A DNA stretch of 11,616 nucleotides from Clostridia bacterium (GTDB lineage: Bacteria > Bacillota > Clostridia > Saccharofermentanales > UBA5734), in assembly GCA_017997315.1 (NCBI GenBank), contig JAGOFF010000061.1, forward strand, positions 1 to 11,616, written 5' to 3'. The position numbers were made by a program, and so were the translations under genes. Shown here piece after piece: positions 1 through 6,901 of this stretch; the first letter of the stretch is position 1, and every line of letters begins with the position of its first letter. The notes beneath the pieces are model-generated. The model was not told where the DNA came from. It made no database searches and was given only the letters and a program-made list of their open reading frames with translations.

Positions 1-854
1 GTCCTCTGGACGTCAAAGCCTGCCAGGATGCAGAGGCTGTCCCCGAAAGCGCCGGCGGTCTCCTTCTCGTCCATGGCGTACTTCTGGATCGGATGGATGA
101 CGTCGAGCCCGATATCGGCCAGATCCGGCAGCAGACGCCCGATGTTGCCGCAGGAGTGGAGCCAGAAATGCATGCCCAGCCGGTGGGCCTTGTCGATCAG
201 CTCTTTGTAGTAGGGTTTGAAGAATTCGGCAAACAGCGCCGGGGAGATGAACGGGCCGGTCTGCGTGCCCAGATCGTCGCTCACAAAGACGCCGTCCAGG
301 TGCAGTTCCTCCTTCGCTCTCTCCAGCATCCGCAGATAAAAGTCCGTCAGCGCCCGGTACAGCCGATGGACATTCTCCGGTTCATCGTAGAAATCGAGGA
401 GCGCACCGGTCATGCCGCGGAGAGACCAGTGCCGCTCAAACAGGCAATACCACCAGTATCCCAGCCGGTACCGCCCGTCGTCGGGGCGGTTGTCCGGGAA
501 GAGGCCGGGGTACTCCGGGCTGGGGAATTCCGACAGGATTCCATCCAGCTGTCCCCAATCGTGAAGGGCGACGTGCTCGTCGATCCCGACCGGCCGGTTC
601 CCGTAGGGGTCGTCGGCCTGCACCCACCGGTACCGGGGATCGTCCGGCGGCGCCTCGAAGACGTCCGGAACCCGGAACCGCATCATGGCGGCATCCTCCG
701 GATACTCCGCAAGCAGCCTCGCAGCCTCCGGCTCCTTCTCCCCGAAGACCTCCGGATGAACCCACAGGTCAAACATCACGGGGACACGCTCCGCAGCCCC
801 TTTTCCCTCGATCACCCGGATCATCTGCTCCCGGGTCAGTGCATTCCGTTTCAT
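1..854 (-). CDS. Uroporphyrinogen decarboxylase-like protein (MtaA/CmuA-type), 3' end cut by window
   Basis: The first 284 residues of a URO-D-fold protein are read on the minus strand, and the gene continues beyond base 1. The best family marker is the block at residues 192-236, SDDLGTQTGPFISP followed by an FKPYY segment and then LHSCG. H233 and C235 form the HxC zinc-ligand pair of MtaA/CmuA-type methyltransferases. The N-terminal arginine motif of true haem-pathway HemE is absent, so a corrinoid or thiol methyltransferase-like role is more likely than porphyrin decarboxylation; this is inferred from the family and the substrate is unknown. The ATG at 854 is chosen over the in-frame ATG at 860 because GAGGTG sits 6 nt upstream of 854 but abuts 860. 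The gene is divergent from the glycyl radical enzyme operon. No signal peptide or membrane segment is visible, so it is probably cytoplasmic. Confidence 0.88.
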   Translation of the reverse strand, partial: MKRNALTREQMIRVIEGKGAAERVPVMFDLWVHPEVFGEKEPEAARLLAEYPEDAAMMRFRVPDVFEAPPDDPRYRWVQADDPYGNRPVGIDEHVALHDWGQLDGILSEFPSPEYPGLFPDNRPDDGRYRLGYWWYCLFERHWSLRGMTGALLDFYDEPENVHRLYRALTDFYLRMLERAKEELHLDGVFVSDDLGTQTGPFISPALFAEFFKPYYKELIDKAHRLGMHFWLHSCGNIGRLLPDLADIGLDVIHPIQKYAMDEKETAGAFGDSLCILAGFDVQR

Positions 855-880
855 CCGCATCACCTCGTGCGGGCAGGGCG

Positions 881-895
881 GCCTTGGAACAAGGC
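881..895. repeat. Short inverted repeat in the URO-D-like gene leader
   Basis: GCCTTG-GAA-CAAGGC is a perfect 6-bp inverted repeat with a 3-nt centre. It lies between the predicted minus-strand promoter and the URO-D-like start codon, so it could be an operator half-site pair or a small leader hairpin. No regulator can be named from it. Confidence 0.3.
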
Positions 896-913
896 GGATA
901 CCATGGTGCCTGC

Positions 914-942
914 ATCATGGGCAAACGGGAAGTGAAAGTCAA
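914..942 (-). promoter_or_regulatory. Predicted sigma-70-type promoter for the URO-D-like gene
   Basis: On the minus strand, TTGACT (942-937, 5 of 6 to consensus) is separated by exactly 17 bp from CATGAT (919-914, 4 of 6). Transcription would begin near 907 and leave a leader of about 50 nt before the ATG at 854. It is the best-scoring promoter I saw in the window, though no start site is measured. Confidence 0.5.
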
Positions 943-976
943 GCGCATGACAGGGCCCGATCCGTCCCCGAACTCG

Positions 977-1006
977 TTGCGCACACAGCCGCCGGTGGTG
1001 CAGAAT
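977..1006 (+). promoter_or_regulatory. Weak predicted promoter for the glycyl radical enzyme operon
   Basis: TTGCGC (977-982) and CAGAAT (1001-1006) are separated by 18 bp. The match is poor at -35 and moderate at -10. It is proposed mainly because the -10 lies in the spacer of a perfect dyad (991-1022), as expected for a regulated promoter. The operon could instead use a site I cannot recognise. Confidence 0.25.
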
Positions 1007-1022
1007 AGGGGAAACCACCGGC
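991..1022. promoter_or_regulatory. Perfect 9-bp dyad, candidate operator of the glycyl radical enzyme operon
   Basis: GCCGGTGGT (991-999) and ACCACCGGC (1014-1022) are exact reverse complements around a 14-bp spacer, about 40 bp before the GRE start codon. The spacer holds the proposed -10 hexamer. A second dyad, CCGGCC-GGGTC-GGCCGG (1018-1034), overlaps the right arm, so the two pairings exclude each other. Both could be protein-binding sites, or the second could fold in the 5' leader. Confidence 0.35.
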
Positions 1023-1063
1023 CGGGTCGGCCGGATCGGAATTCCCTCCATGGAGCGTGCGTC

Positions 1064-3307
1064 ATGCAGCAGACCGCCATCGCCACCCGAACCCCGCTGT
1101 GGGGCCGGTTCGACCGGGACCGCCGCCACCTCGAGCGCCAGTATGCCGAGCCGTCCTACGACCCGGACACCGGACTGGATCCCGAAGCGCTGGAGTGCGC
1201 CGCGGAGCGCTGCCTCGCGGACAACGCCTCCCGCGGCCGGGTGGTCCAAAAGGCGGCCCTGTACGCGCTGATCCTGGACCATGCCCGGATCGGGGTGGAT
1301 CCGCTCGACTTTTTCGCGGACGCGCTGCAGCACGGCAACCTCCTGTCCCGGCTCCAGGGCCGCTGGTGGGCCGAGGTCAAGCAGGGGCCGCTCGCGGACG
1401 AAACCGCGTGGATGGACACTGCGATCGCGACCGGATATGTGGACGGGCTGCTGGACCTCGGGCACACCTCCCCGGACTGGACCGGGATGCTGCGGCAAGG
1501 GCTGACCGGACTCCTGGAGACCGCCCGCCGGCGCCGCGCGGCGTTCGGGGCCGCCCTCACCCCGGAGCAGGCGGACTTCTATGACGCGGTCGACATCGTC
1601 TACTCCGCGACCATCCGGCTGGCGGGACGGCTGTCCCGGCAGGCTCGCCGGCTCGCCGGGCTGCACCCGGAGCACGCGGAACGCCTGACGAGGGTCGCGG
1701 ACGCGCTCGGGCAGGTGCCCGCGGGACCGCCGCGCACGCTGCACGAGGCGCTCCAGTTCGCGTACCTCATGCACCAGATGATCGAGATGGAGGGCGAACG
1801 GGTCCGCTCGATGGGCGGGTTCGACCGGCTGTACCTTCCGTACTACCGCGCGGACATCGCGGCCGGACGGCTGGACCGGGAGCAGGCCAAGGAGCTGATC
1901 AAGTACTTCTGGATCAAGTTTTTCGCGGTCACCCGCGGGGTGGAGAACGGCAAGAACTTCTACTTCGCCGGGTGCCTCCCGGACGGAAGCGACGCCGCGA
2001 ACGAACTGACCGACCTCGCGCTGGAGGCGTATGACGAGCTGGACACCACCGACCCCAAACTGTCGGTCCGGATCGGGCGCGGCACGCCGGACGCGGTGCT
2101 CGCCCGGATCGCCCGCATCCTCCGGCAGGGCAAGACCGCTTTCGTGCTGACCAACGACGACGTCGCCATCCCGGCGCTGGTCAAGCACGGCAAGACGCTT
2201 GAGGATGCCCGGAACCATCTGCTGATCGGATGCTACGAGCCTACGGTCGAGGGCCTCGAGATCGCGTGCAACATGAGCCTGCGGATCAACCTCGCCAAGG
2301 CGGTGGAACTCGCGCTGCACAACGGGACCGATCCGGTGTCCGGGCTCGAACTGGGTCCCCGGACCGGGGAGCCCCGGGAAATGACGGAATACGGGATGTT
2401 CGAGGAGGCGGTGTTCGCCCAGATCGACGCCCAGGTGGACCGCGCGACCGCGTACGTCCGGCGGTTCGAGCCCTGGTGGCCGTCGATCAATCCCTCGCCG
2501 GTGCTGGCCGGGACGTTCCCCGACTGCCTGGCGACAGGCCGGGACATCGGGCAGGCCGGTCCGAAATACAACAACACCGGGTGCATGGGCGCGGGGCTCG
2601 CGAACATCGCGGACTCGCTCATGGCGGTCCGCCGGCTGGTGTACGAGGAGCGCCGGCTCCCGATGGACTCCCTGATCGCGGCGCTCGATGCGGATTTTGT
2701 GGGGTCTGAGGATCTGCACCGGCATATCGTCCACCGGATTCCCAAGTGGGGGAACGACCAGCCGGACGTGGACGGGATCGCCCGCCGCGTCGCGGACCGG
2801 TACACCGCGCGGGTGAACCGGACGCCCAACGCCCGCGGGGGAGGGTTCCGGGCCTCGATGTTCACGCTGGACTACCGGTACAAGTTCGGAAAGCGCATGG
2901 GCGCCACCCCGGACGGTCGGCGCCGGGGCGCGTACCTCGCGGGCGGGGTGGGTGCGATGACCGCGCGGGACATCAACGGACTGACCGCGCAGATCCTTTC
3001 GGTCACCAAGCTGGATTTCACGGACATCCCCAACGGGTCCGTCCTCGACATCTACCTCCACCCCTCCGCGGTCCAGGGCGAGGACGGGATCGCGGCGCTC
3101 GTCGCGCTGATCCGGACCTACTTCGCCCGGGGCGGATTCGGGATCCAGTTCAACGTGTTCGACTCCAAGACGCTGCTGGACGCGCGTCTCCATCCGGAAG
3201 ACCACGCGACCCTCCAGGTGCGGGTCTGCGGGTGGAACGTGTACTTCACCTCGATGTCGCCCTATGAGCAGGAGCAGTACATCGAGGCGAACAAGCACCT
3301 GCTGTGA
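1064..3307 (+). CDS. Glycyl radical enzyme, PFL/GRE superfamily, unassigned substrate
   Basis: This is a 747-residue cytoplasmic enzyme, within the usual GRE length of about 750-850. Its partner activase installs a glycyl radical that generates a thiyl radical on the active-site cysteine. The C-terminal radical loop reads RVCGWN (residues 720-725), so G723 is the predicted radical carrier, 25 residues from the C-terminus as in the family. The active-site motif is GCYEP, with thiyl candidate C390 and acid/base candidate E392. A GCxEP motif is typical of dehydratase, decarboxylase and lyase GREs, whereas pyruvate formate-lyase uses Cys-Cys. Other family blocks are NNTGCMGAGLANIADSL and ATPDGRRRGAYLAGG. 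RVCGW differs from the RVAGY or RVSGY of the best-studied members. Start: ATG 1064 with GGAG 8 nt upstream; the frame is open upstream, but the added residues look unlike GRE. It overlaps the activase by 4 bp. The enzyme family is certain and the reaction is unknown. Confidence 0.93.
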   Translation: MQQTAIATRTPLWGRFDRDRRHLERQYAEPSYDPDTGLDPEALECAAERCLADNASRGRVVQKAALYALILDHARIGVDPLDFFADALQHGNLLSRLQGRWWAEVKQGPLADETAWMDTAIATGYVDGLLDLGHTSPDWTGMLRQGLTGLLETARRRRAAFGAALTPEQADFYDAVDIVYSATIRLAGRLSRQARRLAGLHPEHAERLTRVADALGQVPAGPPRTLHEALQFAYLMHQMIEMEGERVRSMGGFDRLYLPYYRADIAAGRLDREQAKELIKYFWIKFFAVTRGVENGKNFYFAGCLPDGSDAANELTDLALEAYDELDTTDPKLSVRIGRGTPDAVLARIARILRQGKTAFVLTNDDVAIPALVKHGKTLEDARNHLLIGCYEPTVEGLEIACNMSLRINLAKAVELALHNGTDPVSGLELGPRTGEPREMTEYGMFEEAVFAQIDAQVDRATAYVRRFEPWWPSINPSPVLAGTFPDCLATGRDIGQAGPKYNNTGCMGAGLANIADSLMAVRRLVYEERRLPMDSLIAALDADFVGSEDLHRHIVHRIPKWGNDQPDVDGIARRVADRYTARVNRTPNARGGGFRASMFTLDYRYKFGKRMGATPDGRRRGAYLAGGVGAMTARDINGLTAQILSVTKLDFTDIPNGSVLDIYLHPSAVQGEDGIAALVALIRTYFARGGFGIQFNVFDSKTLLDARLHPEDHATLQVRVCGWNVYFTSMSPYEQEQYIEANKHLL

Positions 3308-4224
3308 GCGGCCCGGAGGCGCCGTCCGGGACCGGGCGGATCTACGACATCAAGCGGTTCGCGGTGCACGACGGCCCCGGCATCCGCACGGTGGTTTTCC
3401 TCAAGGGGTGCCCGCTCCGCTGCGCGTGGTGCCACAATCCGGAGGGCATGTCCGCGGCGCCGGATCTTTCCCTGACCCTGATGAAATGCGTCGGCTGCGG
3501 CGACTGTGTCCGGGCCTGTCCGAACGGCGCGCATTCGCTCCCGGACGTCGGCGTCCATGAGATCGACCGGACACGGTGCACCCTGTGCGGCGCGTGCGTC
3601 GAGGCGTGCGTGCCCGGGGCGCTCCGTCTGTACGGGCGCGAGGTGTCCGTGGAGGCGCTGCTCGCGGAGGTGTCCGCGGACCGTCCGTTCTACGAGCAGT
3701 CGGGGGGAGGCGTCACGCTGTCGGGCGGGGAACCGCTGTCCCAGCCCGCATTTGCCGCCGCGTTCCTGCGCGCCTGCCGCGCCGCGGGGCTGCACACCGC
3801 GCTCGACACCTCCGGCGCGGTCCCGTGGGACGCGTTCGAAGCCGTGCTGCCCCATACGGACCTGGTGCTGTACGACATCAAGCACATCGATCCGGAAGCC
3901 CACCGGACGTGGACCGGCCTGGACAACGTCCGGATCCTGGACAACCTGCGCCGACTCGGGCGCGCGGGCGTCCCGATCGAGGTGCGGATCCCCTGTCTGC
4001 CCGGCGTCAACGACGGGGACGTGCTGGAGCGCATCGCGGTGTTCCTGCGGGAGATCCCATCGCTGACCGCGGTCCGGCTGCTGCCCTACCACGACTTCGC
4101 GCGGTCCAAATTCGCTGCGATCGGCCGGGAGGATACCATGCCGCGGGTGGAGCGGCCGGGACCCGAAGCCATGGCCGCGATGCGCGCGGTGATGGTCCGG
4201 CACGGGCTGCGGACGGCGGAGTAG
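3304..4224 (+). CDS. Glycyl radical enzyme activating enzyme (radical SAM)
   Basis: This 306-residue protein reductively cleaves S-adenosylmethionine to abstract hydrogen from the glycine of its partner GRE. C36, C40 and C43 form the CxxxCxxC motif that binds the SAM [4Fe-4S] cluster, inside GCPLRCAWCHNPEG. A ferredoxin-like insert follows with C62/C65/C68/C72 and C92/C95/C98/C102, enough for two more [4Fe-4S] clusters. That insert marks activases of non-PFL GREs and is absent from classical PflA. The SAM-contact motif SGGEPL is near residue 130. The start is GTG 3304, which overlaps the GRE stop as GTGA and implies translational coupling. The last 18 codons lie inside the duplicated segment and recur at 8672-8728. 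The window does not show the activase's partner directly, but adjacency leaves little doubt. Confidence 0.95.
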   Translation: MSGPEAPSGTGRIYDIKRFAVHDGPGIRTVVFLKGCPLRCAWCHNPEGMSAAPDLSLTLMKCVGCGDCVRACPNGAHSLPDVGVHEIDRTRCTLCGACVEACVPGALRLYGREVSVEALLAEVSADRPFYEQSGGGVTLSGGEPLSQPAFAAAFLRACRAAGLHTALDTSGAVPWDAFEAVLPHTDLVLYDIKHIDPEAHRTWTGLDNVRILDNLRRLGRAGVPIEVRIPCLPGVNDGDVLERIAVFLREIPSLTAVRLLPYHDFARSKFAAIGREDTMPRVERPGPEAMAAMRAVMVRHGLRTAE

Positions 4225-4294
4225 CGTCACGGGCGACGGGGATGATATCCTTAATCATATAAAAACACTGCGTTGATCATCTGCAGAAAGTCAT

Positions 4295-4301
4295 GGGGGG
4301 G
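4295..4301 (+). promoter_or_regulatory. G7 Shine-Dalgarno tract of lipoA copy 1
   Basis: A run of seven G sits 4 nt before the ATG at 4306. In copy 2 the run has eight G. The indel lies upstream of the start codon, so it changes ribosome-site length and any upstream frame but not the protein, which supports ATG 4306 as the true start over the open frame upstream of it. Confidence 0.5.
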
Positions 4302-4305
4302 AACC

Positions 4306-4953
4306 ATGAACATTCGGACGATCCGTGTTTTCCTGATCTTCTTTTCAATTCTCCTGCTTCCGTTTTCCGGCTGTTCCGGTTCGGGATCCGATGTGCTCAG
4401 CGCTGCGGAGATCGCGGCGCTGCGGGACCGGTATCCGATCCATGAGCCGGGTACGGACAGGCCGCTCTCGATGGAGTCCCTGATCCAGGGCACCAGTGCC
4501 TATGCGGTGGTCAGAATCCTCGGCAGGGAAGCGGATACCTCCCTGCCGGAGAAGGCCCCGGACGATTACGCCGGGTATCTGCAACCTTACGTGGAACGGG
4601 CGAATTTCAGGATCGAGATCCTGGATGCGGTGGTGACGGGCGATGAGGTGATGGGCTCCCCGATCCTGGAGGGGTGGCAGGTGCGTGACGGGCAGGAACT
4701 CGTCGTTTCATTCAACAACCGGTTTACGGTCCCGCGGCTGGAGGCGGGAATGACCGTCGCCCTGCTGGTGGTCGCGCCGTGCGGGCTCGATGGTTACCCG
4801 GGATATCACTCCTCGGTGGACGGACTGTACTATGTCGTGGACGGCCATGTGGTTGCAGGATTCCCGGAACAGCCGGATGCGATGTACTCGGGACAGCCGC
4901 TCAAGCGGTTCAAAGCGGAGATCGTCCGGCTGAGGGAGAGTGGCGGAACCTAG
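4306..4953 (+). CDS. Predicted lipoprotein of unknown function, copy 1 (lipoA)
   Basis: This 215-residue protein has a lipoprotein signal: basic N-terminus (MNIRTIRV), hydrophobic core at 8-18, and a lipobox ending FSGC with lipidation candidate C23. After cleavage a Ser/Gly linker precedes a soluble domain of about 185 residues. I recognise no family. The part around residues 95-160 (a GDEVMGSPI stretch, a QELVVSF strand, then EAGMTVALLVV) reads as beta-rich and would suit an extracytoplasmic ligand- or partner-binding domain; that is inference. It starts 81 bp after the activase, so it may be read through from the GRE operon or use its own promoter. Its stop overlaps that of convergent lipoB on CTAG (4950-4953). 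An identical second copy lies at 8811-9458. Confidence 0.85.
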   Translation: MNIRTIRVFLIFFSILLLPFSGCSGSGSDVLSAAEIAALRDRYPIHEPGTDRPLSMESLIQGTSAYAVVRILGREADTSLPEKAPDDYAGYLQPYVERANFRIEILDAVVTGDEVMGSPILEGWQVRDGQELVVSFNNRFTVPRLEAGMTVALLVVAPCGLDGYPGYHSSVDGLYYVVDGHVVAGFPEQPDAMYSGQPLKRFKAEIVRLRESGGT

Positions 4954-5543
4954 TCCGGCGTAAAGGTGTTCCACTCGGTCAGTTCCAGTTCAAGAGCCGA
5001 CCAATGATTCCAAGACTCTTCCCCATCTGCCGGCCGGAACTCGTCCTCCCACAACCCTCGGATCGCTCCGTCCGGTCCGCATATCCCGATATACACCCGG
5101 GACCGCCCATCCGAAGCGTAGACCCACAGGCATCCCGCGACGTCCTCTCCGGCGAGTGCGGAAAAATCAAAACCCGCAGAAGCGGATTCTCGGAGTCTGT
5201 GCGCCAGGTATCGTTCTGCGGAGTCCTCCGCAGCTTCATCCCATGTATCCGGAAGACGGTATTCGAAGTAAGACGGTTGTCCGTACTCCAATCCCGCCGC
5301 ACGAGCGGCTTCATCGACTCTCTCGTACAGGGCATAGCCGAATCGCCAGAAGGTGTCTTCATCGACCGGCAGGCCAAGAAGCCTCGACGTCGTCTGCAAT
5401 TCTCCGTGAATGGTCTTCTCTATCACGATTCCGTCCACGGTCGTCCCGACAGTCGTTTCGCGCGTTCCGCCGCCACAGCCGGGCAAGAGAAAGGCCAGTA
5501 TGAGCACGCCCGGCAAGATCAATCCAAAAGCAGTCTTTTTCAT
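4950..5543 (-). CDS. Predicted lipoprotein of unknown function next to FtsX permeases (lipoB)
   Basis: This is a 197-residue protein with a clear lipoprotein signal: MKKTAFG, a hydrophobic core, and a lipobox ending LPGC with C23 as lipidation candidate, followed by GGG. The mature part is acidic and aromatic-rich, for example EESWNHW and LTEWNTF near the C-terminus. No family is recognised. The frame is open 48 codons further upstream, but ATG 5543 is chosen because it begins the signal peptide and has AGAGGGTG about 4 nt upstream. It is the last gene of a minus-strand cluster after two ABC permeases (53-nt gap), so it may be the surface component of that system; this is inferred from context. 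Its last 62 bp lie in the duplicated segment and persist as a relic at 9455-9516. Confidence 0.83.
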   Translation of the reverse strand: MKKTAFGLILPGVLILAFLLPGCGGGTRETTVGTTVDGIVIEKTIHGELQTTSRLLGLPVDEDTFWRFGYALYERVDEAARAAGLEYGQPSYFEYRLPDTWDEAAEDSAERYLAHRLRESASAGFDFSALAGEDVAGCLWVYASDGRSRVYIGICGPDGAIRGLWEDEFRPADGEESWNHWSALELELTEWNTFTPD

Positions 5544-5568
5544 AGTCACCCTCTCCATTCCCTTCCCG

Positions 5569-5580
5569 ATCCGATCGGAT
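5569..5580. repeat. 12-bp perfect palindrome between permB and lipoB
   Basis: ATCCGATCGGAT is self-complementary over all 12 bases and lies in the 53-nt gap between the second permease stop and the lipoB start. It could be a regulator site or chance; it has no loop, so it is not a good RNA hairpin. Confidence 0.3.
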
Positions 5581-5596
5581 TTCTTCCTCACACCGG

Positions 5597-6886
5597 CTAT
5601 TGTTTCAAGTGCATCAGCGACGCAACGTTCAGTTTCGAGATCTCGCGAACGGCGGGCAGCCATCCGGCCAGAAAGACCATTCCGCAAACACCTGCCAACC
5701 GGGGCAGGAGAAAAGAGAGGGGATACCCATAAGGAAACGCCGGCCGGAGCAGCGCCAGGGAAACGCAGGCGGAGGGTGCGATCAGAATGCCGATCTCCGC
5801 AGCCAGAAAACCCGCGATGCGGGAGAGTTTGCTGCCGGTCGAAACGTAGATCGCATACGCCCGCAGTTCCGTGTGGAATTTCACTCCAACCAGCGTGGCG
5901 ACCGCAAACAAGGAGACGCCGAAGGCCAGGAGAATGAGGCCGAATGTCAGCGACAGATTCTGCCGGGAGGCGCTCCGCAGTGTCTCGAGCCCCGCCCGGA
6001 CGAGCGGAGTCAACCGGAGAGCCCCAAAGCCCATTCGTGCGATCACGCCGGTCAACACGTCCGCGGGATCCATACGGTTGTCCAGCATCAGAACATAGGG
6101 GTTCATTTTATTCATATAGAGATCCCGCATATACTCCGTTGTATCCCCTTCATGGCTGACGCAGCTGACAATTTCCTGAAAGGAAGGGATCAGGATGAGC
6201 CGATCCATGGATCCCGGACCATACAATGCCTCCGGCAAAGCGCACGAATCCGTCAGGATCCCGACCACGAGGAGTTCGATCGGTTCCGACATATCGATCC
6301 GGATCATGTCTCCGATGTGGAAATACTCCCGGTACGCGTATCCCAACACCGCTTCGACCGGCTTGCCGGCCTCATAGAGATAACTGTCCTCAGACAGGAA
6401 GCGGCCGGACTGCAGTTTCAGCTGAAACAGGTCCGGAACGTTGGCGGTGACCATCAGACCATTCAATCCGGAACGGTACTGGTCGATTCCACTCGGCAAG
6501 GGTTGTCCGTCTCCATACCCGAAGACAAAACCGCCCGGCATGCGGACCGTGTCTTCGGAGGTAGGGAGCGCCGTCAGCTGTGCCTCGAAAGGAATCAAGC
6601 CGGGCAATGATTCCAGACTCTCGCGATATCCGACGGCCGCGCGCAGCGCTTCGTCACTGGTGAGGTAGTACTGCTCATCGCTTGTATTCATGTCGATTTG
6701 TATCTGGTAAATCGAATTGGCGTGTGCGGAGGATTTCATCTGGCGATACTCGACATAGGCATATCGGGCATCCAGCCACATGAGCACCAGCATGGACTGA
6801 ACCAGGATAAAGACCATCAGCATCAACAGAAAATACGTCGGATGCCGAGCCAGGTTCCGTTTGATTTCCGTAATACACATGTGCAT
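5597..6886 (-). CDS. ABC transporter permease, FtsX/MacB type (permB)
   Basis: This 429-residue membrane protein has the FtsX-like layout. One N-terminal transmembrane helix (about 15-38, HPTYFLLMLMVFILVQ) is followed by a large extracytoplasmic domain of roughly 270 residues resembling a MacB periplasmic core. Three C-terminal helices follow (about 314-339, 355-380, 395-415), with the cytoplasmic end LNVASLMHLKQ. Such permeases pair with a MacB/LolD-like ATPase and move or sense lipoproteins, peptides or antibiotics, or transmit mechanical force; the substrate here is unknown. ATG 6886 is chosen over ATG 6880 because a G7 tract ends 8 nt upstream. It starts 15 bp after the preceding permease gene and is surely co-transcribed with it. 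No ATPase gene lies in the window. Confidence 0.87.
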   Translation of the reverse strand: MHMCITEIKRNLARHPTYFLLMLMVFILVQSMLVLMWLDARYAYVEYRQMKSSAHANSIYQIQIDMNTSDEQYYLTSDEALRAAVGYRESLESLPGLIPFEAQLTALPTSEDTVRMPGGFVFGYGDGQPLPSGIDQYRSGLNGLMVTANVPDLFQLKLQSGRFLSEDSYLYEAGKPVEAVLGYAYREYFHIGDMIRIDMSEPIELLVVGILTDSCALPEALYGPGSMDRLILIPSFQEIVSCVSHEGDTTEYMRDLYMNKMNPYVLMLDNRMDPADVLTGVIARMGFGALRLTPLVRAGLETLRSASRQNLSLTFGLILLAFGVSLFAVATLVGVKFHTELRAYAIYVSTGSKLSRIAGFLAAEIGILIAPSACVSLALLRPAFPYGYPLSFLLPRLAGVCGMVFLAGWLPAVREISKLNVASLMHLKQ

Positions 6887-6894
6887 GGTTTTCG

Positions 6895-6901
6895 CCCCCC
6901 C
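6895..6901 (-). promoter_or_regulatory. G7 Shine-Dalgarno tract of permB
   Basis: On the minus strand, seven G follow the permA stop codon directly (TAA then G7) and end 8 nt before the permB ATG. The stop-to-ribosome-site contact suggests coupled translation. Confidence 0.45.

Larger units (their letters stand above)
4168..5011. repeat. Direct repeat, copy 1 (source locus of the lipoA duplication)
   Basis: These 844 bp recur in the same orientation at 8672-9516. I found four substitutions and one 1-nt indel by line-by-line reading: A4236/G8740, A4285/G8789, a G7/G8 tract before the lipoprotein ATG, G4996/A9501 and A5004/G9509. The segment runs from activase codon 289 through the whole lipoA gene and into the 3' end of lipoB. 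At this copy both flanking genes are intact, which marks it as the ancestral locus. Homology stops abruptly at both ends, and no insertion-sequence ends or target duplications are visible. Confidence 0.95.

Noticed and set aside
93..935. Plus-strand open frame of 280 codons
   Set aside because: It is a shadow of the minus-strand URO-D-like gene, which has a ribosome site, a promoter and family motifs.
839..1063. N-terminal extension of the GRE by 75 codons
   Set aside because: The extension runs through the divergent promoter region and the dyads and does not resemble GRE sequence. ATG 1064 has GGAG at 8 nt and gives a normal length.
860..3298. Very long minus-strand open frame (812 codons) antisense to the GRE
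   Set aside because: It is an exact shadow of the GRE, kept open by high third-position G+C. The plus strand has catalytic motifs and coupling to the activase, while the antisense product is Arg/Pro/Val-rich with no recognisable domain.
5600..6610. Plus-strand open frame of 336 codons opposite permB
   Set aside because: The minus strand encodes a coherent membrane protein with four helices. The plus frame is Gln/Arg/His-rich with no domain.
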